A program made the translations under genes and the position numbers. DNA of 64,000 nt, from the NCBI GenBank assembly GCA_018697195.1, contig CM031864.1, forward strand, positions 18,120,129-18,184,128. Direction: 5' to 3'. Each line of letters starts with the position of its first letter. Positions within the stretch are counted from its first letter, which is position 1. This DNA is from Certhia americana. Its lineage: Eukaryota > Chordata > Aves > Passeriformes > Certhiidae. Positions 40,701-52,700 of the stretch are shown piece by piece. Under the pieces are notes generated by a model. It saw only the letters and a list, made by a program, of their open reading frames with translations, was not told the origin of the DNA and made no database searches.

Positions 40701-43700
40701 AGCTGATAACTACTGTTGCAGCATAACTTTTAAAAGGGCATCTGGGTTTGTCATGTACAAGGCAGAGCATTTCTGTGTGTAAATGCTTGCTATCTTTAAA
40801 TAGGATGCAGTTCATTAATTATTTTGATTTAGTAACTTCTACATAGGCCAACCTGTATTAGAAAATGAATTTGTCAAAAAGTCTCTCAGCATCATTTCAG
40901 GAAAGCTATGCAGTGTAGAAATCAGTGTCTCCATTTTTCTTATGCTTTCCAGGACACTTTATAAAAAAAAAAATCCCAAGCATTAGTTGAGCTTGGAACT
41001 TAAGCAACGAACTGTAAGAACTGAAAAATACATCAGGCAAAAGAACAGTGAATTGCAATGTCCGTAGTGTAGAGCAAGCATGACAGCCAGCTTAGCCTGC
41101 ATGAACAGGGACCTTCAACAACAGCCCAACTACAGAAAGGAGGTGCACAGAAGGTAGAAGCATGGATGGAAATGCCTGTGAGAGTGCTCACAGAGCTGGC
41201 CTTCATCAGCTTCAGAAGGTCATGGCCATTAGAAGAGGTTATGGATAATCCCAAATTATCCATATTATCTATTATCCAAATTGCTCCCATATTTGAAAAC
41301 AAGTTTACTGGAAGCTACAGGCTGGTCAGCCTCACCATATTCCTGGCAAGACTGTGAACAAAACTTCCTGTCAGCTAGCTCTGGCCACACAAGGGACAAA
41401 AAAGTGATAGCAAGCAGCCTGGATTTACAATGACAGATCATACCTTACTAACCTGATTGCTTTCAGTGATGTGAGAACTGGCTGTGTGGAACTGGCTGGG
41501 AAGAACAGAGTATGTAGATTATTTTGATATCGGGTCTCCCTTAATACCCTGATAGCCAAAATGAACTGGCTGGATGAGTGGACAGTGAAGTGGATGAAAA
41601 ACTGTCTGCACTGTTGGTCTGACTGGTGACAGGTTACTAGTGGCCCTGTTTTGAGTAAGGAGTTGAAGTAGATGATGTTTAGAGATGTCTCTTGCAACCT
41701 TATAGCAGAAAGGTGTCTCAGATAGCAATATCTTCTTTATTCCTGCAATCCTCCGTCTTACAATGTGTGTCCAGTATATGTATTGACCAAATACAGCTTT
41801 TTAAAAGGCAAACTTTCACCCTAAAAATGTAGTCAGTACTTTATTAAAAGTATTGTATACTAATGTGTTTCCAGCAAAGTAAGCAAATACTGCATTAGCT
41901 CGGGCAGCAGGGTAATGCTTTTCTGTTAGATACAGTTGGATGACTTACCAAATGGTGAATTTTAGCCATTATTTAACTGTTGCACTTCTGTGCTTGTTAC
42001 CAGACAGGTTATTTGCTGCTTATTGCTGTGATGCTGGTACTCCGCACTTACTGTGATATTTGGATGATTCAGAATGGAACAGTCATTGAAAGGTACCTAT
42101 ACATTTGTTATTTTTAAGCATTCTCATGTTTAACAGGGAAAGTTGTCTATCAGAATACATATTCAGACATTTTATAGCTTGCTTGTTTAAAACTGTTGAC
42201 AAACTGGTGTAGTTGCAATCTGGGGAGGGACCACTATATTTTGGTTAATAAAAGTAAAATTTAATTTATTAAATTATTTTTGTTCATCAATAAAATTATT
42301 TTATTAAATTAATATCTTTAAACTATTTATTAAGTATTAATTTGGTAACATTTTGTATATTGAAGACTCTAAATTTTATTGATCTGAATGTCCAAAATGA
42401 TACTTGAGAACAGTGGTTTTATATCTTAGACTTAGACATGTTGTGTGGATATTAGGACTTTTATTTCTTCCCACTGAGCTGTTTGCTCTTGAGATAGATA
42501 AAAACAATGCTTTCATGTCTTAACATGTTAGAAGGTGGTTTTTAGACCTCTGATTATCCTTGCTGGTCTTGTGCTAATTGAAGCAAGTCAGAATGTGTCT
42601 TGAACTGTGAATTCAAAATGTTTGGGGAGAGGCATTTGGTGCTTTGCAGAATGGAAGGACTGCTTTGTTTCTCTTGTGAGAATCTGTGAAAGCAGAGAAG
42701 GGAAAAAACAGTTCTGTAAATTCTGTTACCATGAATTTCTGAGCCCTTAATGTGGGCAGCTACAGAGGAGCAGACAGGAGATAACTGCTCAGTTATCTCT
42801 GCCACTTGGCACTTAGCTTACTCGAGGGTGTCAGACTGAACCTTAAAGCTGATGCTACGAGTTTCCATGATGATTTTTTTCTCTGTGTCCCCTGAGAGTT
42901 TATCCACTTAAGACATGTAAGTTTATACTTTGTTGTTTCTCTTGTAACTGACTCTTAGCTGATGGTCATTTACAGTGCTATCATTGGTCGCAGCAGAAAA
43001 GATTTCAAGAAATACTTGTTCAACTTCATTGCTGCAATGCCTGCTGTAAGTGCTTTTCTTATGTTGACCTATTAGTAGAACATATTTTAAATGTAAATTA
43101 AGATTTTGAGGAAAAGATCTCAAAGGAGTGTCTTCAAACCTATGGAAATTAATTGTTTTACATACAGGTCTGTGTGAAAACACATTTAATTTTCTGGCTC
43201 CAGTGTGTGGGAGACTTTATCAGCATATTTCCTTATTGGTAGCAACTATTTTTTTAACAGATATGTTCAAGTTTTGGTTAGTTTTGTTGATTGTAATTTT
43301 GGCTATAGGTGGAATTCTTCTGGCACCACTGAAGATGATTTTTTTTTTTAGACTTTAATTTTTATATTTCTTATATTTTTCACAGGTTTTTTATGCTTTC
43401 TTCCGCACTTTAACTTTCCTTCAGTTTGTTGACTTCTCTGATCTGCAATTGATAGAAATAATTGCTGCTGCCTGGTTTGCAATAAATTTTAAAACTAGTT
43501 GACAGATTTAAGGCAGTGGTTGTCAAATGGTGGCTGTTTTCTAGAGTTTATCAGAAGAGCTGAAAATATGTAGTATGAATGTATTTTATCTTAAGTGGTG
43601 AGATCCACTGGGACCTGGAGAGAGACACCTAAACAGTGGTCCTGTAGACACTCTGCTTGGTCTTAGGTGTGTTTATGGCATTATTGACTCTAAGGGGAGA

Positions 43701-46700
43701 ATTGATCTGTTTTAACATGTTAACACAATTTATGCTGCAAATTGATCTAAGTATATTTGATCTTGTTAGTTAAGTATTATTGTCTCGTTTTAGATCTCTT
43801 TAGTGAATAACTTCCTGAAGTATGGTCTAAATGAACTGAAACTCTGCTTCCGAGTGAGACTTACCAGATATCTCTATGAAGAATATCTTAAGTGAGTAAC
43901 ACTCTGTCCACAGTTTGTAAAAGCTGATTCAAGTCATTTTAAGTCCATAGTAAGAAGGTTGCAAGGTTGCAGTTAATTTGCAGTTGAGGGTGGGTGGCTT
44001 ATCCAGGTTGTATATGCCATAGATACAAAGGTATTAAAGTTGGCTCCATTTGGGGAAAAAATGCACTGAATTGCTTCCATGATTGGGTCAGATTTCAAAG
44101 TACTTCAGGTGCCTTCATATGTCGAAGGCTGAATTGGATGCATGAGCTTGAGTAGCTCCTTCTGTCCTTCTGCCCTGAATTTTGGTTGTCAGATGTGCTG
44201 TAGTATAGTGTGTGAGAGTTTTCTAAGTTCAGTGGCAGCATGAGCCTGAGCTTCAGCTCAAACATCCTGGAGCCTAAATGCCTAAACAGTCCTGCAGCAT
44301 TTAATGTGGATTTAGTCAGGTAGAAGCACAAGCTATATTGACTCCATACAGTAATTTAATGTTTGCACTGCTTAGCATCTCAGTTGTATGAAGCAAGGGT
44401 GTTCCGGTTATTTCAGATCCCAGGTAATGATTTTTTTTTCTGACACTTAGCAATTGTTTTGTTTCAGAGCTTATACATACTACAAAATGGGAAATCTGGA
44501 CAACAGAATAGCTAACCCAGATCAACTCCTTACACAGGACGTGGAAAAATTCTGTAATAGTGTAGTGGATCTGTACTCAAACCTTAGCAAGGTAAGTCTT
44601 TTAAGAGAGAGCTTTGAGTAGTAGCTGTAGACATTTAGGATGGGGGTATCAGCTCACAGCAATTATGTGCATTTGTATGTGGATTGCTTGGACATGGTAC
44701 TAAAATTGTTTATGATGCTGTATTGTTTCACACTCTTAGTGGCTTTCATGACCAAAGCAGTGTTGCAAGCTGTTATAATTTGTATTAAATTTTCTTTTAA
44801 AGAGCATATGGAATTATTTTGCAGATGAACAGTGATAACTGTTCTCTCAGGTAGATAGTTTTCAGAAGAAAAGCAATGGCTAGGTCTCAGTTACACACAA
44901 ATAATACTTTGTGTAGGGAGGTGTGGTTGAATAAGCTTTTCCCTGTTTCTGGTATGAATTTTAAGTTGATTGGGTAGTGAATGAGAATATTGTTGGGATT
45001 TTTAGACTAAATTTTTTTGATGCTGTGTTTTGTATAAGCTGAGTGTAAGTAAACTGCATGTTACTTTGTTCAAAACTTCTGACTACAAAACCTGTAGTTC
45101 AGCTGTTTTAGCTTAGTGAGGGGGTTATAGAACTTTGGAATGTTCCTCCTGTCTGGTACATAGCCAAATGTTTGGCATTATCTTTTCATTCAGTATTTCT
45201 CATAATTACTTCAGTTAAATTATTATGGGTTCTATGATACGTGAACAGACCTGAAATAGCGAAGTACTCTTTTTATATGGTCTGTGTTTATCTGAAGATT
45301 ATGGTGTTTTTATGTTCAATTCTTGAGCCAGTATTTTCAGGAAAAAGATACGTGGCTGAGATTCCTTTTGTCTTAGCTTTTAGTTTATATAATAGGCTAG
45401 CCAGTATTTTAGTACAGAACTGTAAGTGTTCTTGGGGTGGTACATGGCTTCTGGACCGTTTTGTGGTTTTGTTCTAAGGCTTTTTTCCTATGCTTCTCTT
45501 ACAGCCCTTCTTGGATATAGTTTTGTACATCTTCAAGCTAACAAGTGCAATTGGAGCACAGGTAAATTGAGTGGGTTTTTTAGAACTATAAGCACATTTT
45601 CCCTTCTTTGGTTATAGCCTTGTACCTGTTTGGAATATGAGGGAAAGCTCTAGGTGGTAGTTGTGGATTCCTATGCTATTTGAAGGTCTATACTGAAAAT
45701 ATGCATTTACACTTAATGTGTGTGCTTTAGCGCCCTCTGTTTTGAGACAAACAAAATAAACCCCTGTATTTTCAGGAATTTGATCAACAATTTGAAGGAC
45801 CGAGAAAGTTCTTTATTTTCTTCTAGTACTTACTTGGAAATCCTATTAAGTATAACACACTTTTGACTGATGATGTCTTGCATGAATTCCATTTAAGGGT
45901 GAAAATATGTTTTCTGCTTCTGTGAAGAAGGGGAAATCCCAAGCATTAGTCCCTTCCTCTATGAAGGGGAACCATTTCTTGCATTGAGCTGTAAGACTTG
46001 ATAAGCTGAATAATTGCAGAATTAATTCTTCAGATCAGTGAAATGATGCATTATCAAAAATGTTCAGGGTTGAAAAGGAGTAGCTGTGGGTCACTTGGTG
46101 CAAATTTTGTTGAGACAGACTTGCAGTAACGCTTAACTAAACCTTGGTAACTTTATCAGTGTTAGATGTCTTTTTTCTGCTCCCTGTAGTAGTAATTATG
46201 TGCAGTTTATGCCAAATTCAGTTTATGCCATTCCACACTTCAGTTGTATTTAATTAACTGTCTTTCATCTATGGAAACTTAGGATCCAGGACTGCTTGAG
46301 AGACCCAGGAAATATGTATAGATAAAAGTGGACAATAGAATTGATTATTGGCTGCTGTGAGACAGTTCAGCAAACATAAAGAGGAGGAAGTATGTGGAAA
46401 GGTGGGAGAATAAATGAGAGGGTACCAGTAAATCATTAATGAAATAAGCTAGGACTGTAGGGGACAGGTCTCACCGGGTGGGGATAAAAACCTGAATAGA
46501 AGGTTGGGGTGGGAAAGACATCTGGGTACAGAGAATTAGTAAAATTAGTAAAGTAGTATCTACAACACCAAAGAAGGTGACATGATGGGAATTGTAAATG
46601 TAATGGAATTGGCAACATAGGCACATAGGAGGTGAGAACTAAGGATTCATTTTTCCTGGGTGTTTTGGATACTGATACTGCCATTTGAGACCACCTAAGC

Positions 46701-49700
46701 CTTTACTCTTTTTTGATATTCGCAGGGTCCGGCTAGCATGATGGCATACTTGATTATTTCAGGGTTTTTCCTTACACGTTTAAGGAGACCAATTGGCAAG
46801 ATGACTATTATAGAGCAAAAGTATGAAGGGGAGTACAGATATGTCAACTCACGGCTCATTACAAACAGGTATGCACTTGCTTGGATGCTAAGATGTAAGT
46901 GACAATACTGTGGGATAAATGGAAGTTGTGTGGTAAAATATACTTGGACAGTGATGCTACCAGGTCTGAGCCAAGAGTTTGCATCTTTATGTACTGTCAA
47001 GTAATTTGTATGTGCATTACATTCCATAGTCAAGACTAAGTGGGGTATAATAATTCTGTGTTCTACTGTTGTGAAAAAGGACAAACCCTTATTTCATGAA
47101 GTAACTGAGAGTGCTATATTTCCATATTTTATGGCTGACTTTTTTCAAAGACTGTCTTTAACAAAATGAAGTTGCATTATTTTTGTTTGTTTCTTTTTAG
47201 TGAGGAAATTGCTTTTTATAATGGAAACTTGAGAGAAAAACAGACTATTCACAAGACTTTCCGTAAGCTGGTAAGCCTCTTTTATCTCTTAAAATATTTT
47301 AAGAGAAACTTAATTAATTCTATTGTGATGATTCTTGAAATAGGTTCGTATAAATTGACTTACAGTGGCTTGGTGTTTTGCTGCTACATGCATTAGATTA
47401 AAAAATTAACTGGTGGGCTATAAGCAGAACAGAAGTTTCTGTTAGAATGATCTTTCTCTTGCTACTTACCTCATTGTCACCCACCACAATTATTGTTCTC
47501 ACTGTTTAGTTTCATGTGTTTTGATCACAAGTGCAAGTCGTTGCCAGCAGGGACTCTTGTGCAGTGCTTACCACACTTAGAGGCATGTTAATGTATCTGA
47601 GGTACATAAATAACTGGAAAATAAGTTTTCCAGTCATTAAATAAAGTTATTTAACTTTTAATTAATAAATGAGTTAGTAAAGTTTTGAAACAAATATCTG
47701 AGGTGAAAAATAACTGGAACCAAGTGTCTAGTAAAAGATAGTAAAACAGGTACTGGTAGAGTTTGAACTTCTTTTTTCTGTACCTTCCCAGGTGGAACAC
47801 TTGCATAATTTCATCCTGTTCCGGTTCTCTATGGGCTTCATTGATACTATCATTGCCAAATGTAAGTGTGTGTCAAGTGCTAATGGATTTCTATAAATAA
47901 CAAACTTTTTACATAAGAAATTACTTTTTTCTTACTGTTTCAATTAATGAGTAGCTTAATATTCTTAAAATGCAGATCTTGCCACTGTGGTTGGCTACCT
48001 GGTTGTTAGTCGTCCATTTTTGAACCTGTCTGATCCTCGTCATCAGAATAGCACTCATGCAGAGCTTTTGGAGGTAAATGGACCAGAATTGAAACAACCT
48101 TTAGATTTTAAATTTTGTTAGCCCATGTAAAGAAACTTTATTTTACTCTAGGATTACTACCAAAGTGGAAGAATGCTGCTGAGAATGTCTCAGGCTTTGG
48201 GCAGAATAGTCCTAGCAGGCCGTGAAATGACAAGATTGGCTGGGTAAGCTTGATAGTAAGAATCTTTCTCATCTCAATTTCAGAAGCTGATTGTAGAATT
48301 AAAATAAGCTCATGTGCTTTGTTCCTTGCAGTGTGCTAAAAATTCAGCAATTAAAAACATTTTATGCTGAAAACACATCTGAAGATGTGCTAATTATGTC
48401 AACTAGAAATTTCACCTCTATGTAGTACTAGCAGTTTGAATGTTTAGCTGAAACCTTGTCAAACACTGTTAAATCAATTATGTATTGATTATTTACCAAA
48501 CTTTTTTTTTTGGCATCATAAGAAGTAAAATTTGGCTGTTTAAAAAAAAAAGGGAACTTGTAAATATGGTGCATGTTAGACAACCTGGTGCAACTCTAAA
48601 ATGTAAACATTCTACTTCTGTGCTGGGTTGAATAACTGTCACTTTAGCAGTTTGACAGAGTGGTCATTAGAGCTTCTGTGGATTTTTTTCCTTTTTTTAA
48701 GTTTCACAGCTCGAATCACGGAATTAATGCAGGTTCTGAAGGACTTGAACAGTGGCAAATACCAGCGTACCATGATATCACAAGAAAAAGGTACATATGA
48801 TATAATATGCAGTAGGTGCATCTCTGTGTAGCATTCCAGTCACTAATACTTTTTTCTTTATTTAAGATGGAGATAAAAAGCAACATTTGTCTTTGATACC
48901 TGGATCTGGAGAAATTATCAACAGCGATAACCTTATCAAGTACGTTTGAGATGTTTCCATAAATTCAATAGTTCAATATTTTTAATGCAGACTTTTTTTA
49001 AGTCTTTCTCTACCACCATTAATAGAGGTCTGCATGCCTGTTGTTACAATTTGCAATTCCTGTTGTACTTTAGTTTATGTACTAGTAACTCCACCTCACA
49101 CCCACTCAGCATTTTTGTTGTGTAGGCCAATCCACATCCTTTCATATTGGCAGAAAACGTAATCTGCTCTCTGGACTTGACTTTTTGGTAACATTCCTAC
49201 TGTCCTTTAGAATATGACTTCTCAGACTATCTTATTTCCTATTAGAAATATGTTAGTTATGGATTTTATACCATCATATAATTCAGCTGTAAAAATCAGG
49301 GGCAAGTCTGTGTTCATTTTCACAGCACTTGCTTGTAATTCTGCATGCTTAGAGATTTTGTTCATGTACTCGTGATCAATTCATTCTTTGCAGTCTGAGG
49401 AATTGATATAGTATTACTACTTAAAGGCATAAAGTACAGCCAGTTAAAAGATCAAATAATCTCAATGTGGATAGTGTGGAAAGCATATAGGGAAGTAGAG
49501 GGGAAAGAGAGGAAGGAAGGGGGAAAAGAGATGATATAGCTGTTTTTATTCATTTTTAAAAAAAGGCAAGGGAGAGGTGAGCAAAGAAGTCATTCATTGC
49601 CTGTTGTAGAGCTAGTGAGATACACTTCACTACTAGATTTAAAAATGGCATGCGTCCTTAAATATATCTTTATATCCACAAGGTGTTTTGGAGACCAAAG

Positions 49701-52700
49701 GCTTAGGATTCCAAAAACAAGTACAGAGGATAAAACCAAACCTGTAGATGTAGATCTTTAAAAGCTAGAGTACCTTTTTGGTTCAAGGACTTCCTTAGCT
49801 GTTAATGGTTGGAAAGTGGGAGAGTGAATGAAGTACTGCTGAGGTGTTTCCCAGTGCCTTAAATTTCTCAAGTAAACATGCAATATTAGCTTCTTTTAGA
49901 CAGCTATTGTTTTTTCTTTTTTAACTTTGCAATACACACAGGTTTGATCATGTCCCGTTGGTGACACCTAATGGAGATGTTTTGATTCAAGACCTTAACT
50001 TTGAGGTAAGTTTTTTAGTATCATAGGAAGCAATATTAATACAAAATTTTCAAGAGAAGATGATAGCTTCAAAGGTCAACCTGTTTATAAGAAAAGTGCA
50101 AACAAATCATCACGTTAGTTTAGAAAAAAAGGGTAATAAGCTATTTACCAAAAAAAGTTTTTGTTGTTACAAGTGTGTTTTCTTCCAACTGCAGTTGGTG
50201 CTAAACCAGTTGGGGAAAAAACCTAATTTTTGCTGGGAATTGCTGATTGTAATGCCAGAAAGTTGTGTACAAGCATATGATGATACCAGATTGATTGATT
50301 GTAGAAGCTTTCAGCAATACTTTGTCACTACCATTTTATGTGTTGGCTTTGTTGATTGATTGTAGGTTCGCTCTGGTGCAAATGTGCTGATTTGTGGGCC
50401 AAATGGCTGTGGGAAGAGCTCCCTGTTCCGTGTGCTTGGTGAGGTAAGGGAACTGTATGAAACAAACAGGAGAATGCAAAGCACGGTTGTAATTGGACTT
50501 TTTTGTCAAATTTTAATCTTTTTCCTTTTGCAGTTGTGGCCTTTGTTTGGTGGGCGTTTAACAAAACCTGTAAGAGGAAAGTTGTTCTATGTTCCTCAGG
50601 TGAGACCAAGTACTTTACTCGACAATAATGTTCTCTTTCTTTGTACTTTGAATATGTTTAGAAATAGTTGACATATCTTTTTGGTTCTAATTGTATCTCA
50701 GAGACCATACATGACTCTTGGAACGCTCAGAGATCAAGTTATATATCCAGATACTTTGGAAGATCAGAAAAAGAAAGGGATTTCTGACCAGGTAATGATA
50801 ATTAGTTCATTAACCCTTTGTCTTTCTCAGGAGTAATGTTTCCAATTCACAAATACTGAAACTTGCTATGAAAAGCACTGCATTTAATAGCTTTAATGAT
50901 AATGTTATGGTGTAATCCTTTATAGGATTTTTTTTTATTTTTTTATAATAATAAAAAAATCCTATTATAATAATAGGATTTATTTATTTTTTTCAACCAC
51001 TTGTCTTTTAAGTTCCTGCAAGATTTATTTGTCATTCCATTTGTCATTTATTTGTTTCCATAAAAGGTGCTGAAGGAGTACTTGGATAATGTCCAGCTGG
51101 GTCAAATCTTGGAACGTGAAGGAGGCTGGGATAGTGTTCAGGACTGGATGGATGTACTCAGCGGGGGAGAAAAACAGAGAATGGCAGTATGTCTCAAAGC
51201 ATAAATGCTTAACATAAGTAAAAAATAAAGTCTAAAATATTAGTATTTGACTTAGAAGAAATCCCCAAAATGTGGAATACCTAAACACTGAGAAAATAAC
51301 TGAAAATAGTGGGGTTTGTACTCAAAATTTAAAAGGAAATACTGGCTTTTAAACATCCTTTCACTATGTCTTGTGCTTCCATTGTATAAACAGAATTTCT
51401 AAAATAATTGTCTTGAATAAAAAAAAGTATAAGATAATGTGCAACTTTTGGATTTTCAGGTTTCAGTGGGTACCAACTTAATTCCCTTTGCATAGTAAAT
51501 CTCTGGATACTAATTCTTAGTTTAACTTCTAACACTGCACCAGTGCTAATGGTTCTGTATCCACAGTACCCTTTATTTTTGACTTGCGTTCCAGATGGCA
51601 AGGCTGTTCTACCATAAGCCCCAGTTTGCAATTCTGGATGAGTGCACCAGTGCTGTTAGTGTGGATGTAGAGGGCTACATTTACAGCCACTGCCGAAAGG
51701 TGAGCTCTTTGTTCCTGGAATTATCTCTGTACATTAACAAGAAACCTAAAATGGTACAAGGTTCACTCTTCCTTATGCCTAGTGCAGACTAAAAATATAA
51801 AAAAAAAAAAAAAAAATCTGGTGAAAGGTGTAGTGTGGTGTAGAACTTTATGCTTACTAGAATTCAGTAATCATTTTGTAGTCCTAGGATAATTTAGATG
51901 TACATGTAGCCTCTATGACATACAGAGAACTCTTACTAACTTCTAAGTAACCATACTTTTCCAGATGGAGTCTTAGAATGTCAAATTAGGACCAAATAAT
52001 CTAAAATTGTAGAATGCTTCCTCGTTCAAAAGGCTTCTTTTGGCCAGGGCAACAGAAGTGAAAGGCTGGAAGTTAACATTTCCATCTATTTTGAGTTATG
52101 AAAAGCCAAGCACTCTAGGAAAATTTGATAATGCTAAATACAGCTTTGTGTTTTCTTGTCCTCTTAAACTCACCATTTCAGATTCTCTGTAGTGCCATGT
52201 GAAATCAATAAGATTCAATTTCACACCCTAGTCTGGGAAAGAAAGGCTTGAAACGATGTTATTGAGTAGCAGTATTCAGAATGATAATGGAGCAAAGCTG
52301 TGCATCCACTGAAATATGTGCTTGAAACTAAAGGAGCCCTCTGTAGGAGTGAATGGACATGAGGTGAAGAGTCTGCAGGAGAAGGAGGATTATTTCATGA
52401 ACTGATTTTACCACATTGGTATCAATACTTTAAGAGTTTTTAAGGTCTATTTTCCATGTACTTCTTATTCTGTTAACTTGAATATTCATTTGTGCTTGCC
52501 AAGTGGCTAATGCATGTTACTGAAAAATAGAATTCCTGGTGAGGCTGTCCTTGCAGAAAGAAAAAATGTTACCTTGCTTTATCATCAGTCATTTTGTCCT
52601 TGCTGCTGTTGTTGGGGATGAATAGTTGACTGAGTTGGAAGGAAACAAAGCAAGGTTATTCACTTTAAATTGTTACTCTTAAGTTTATAATTCATTACAG

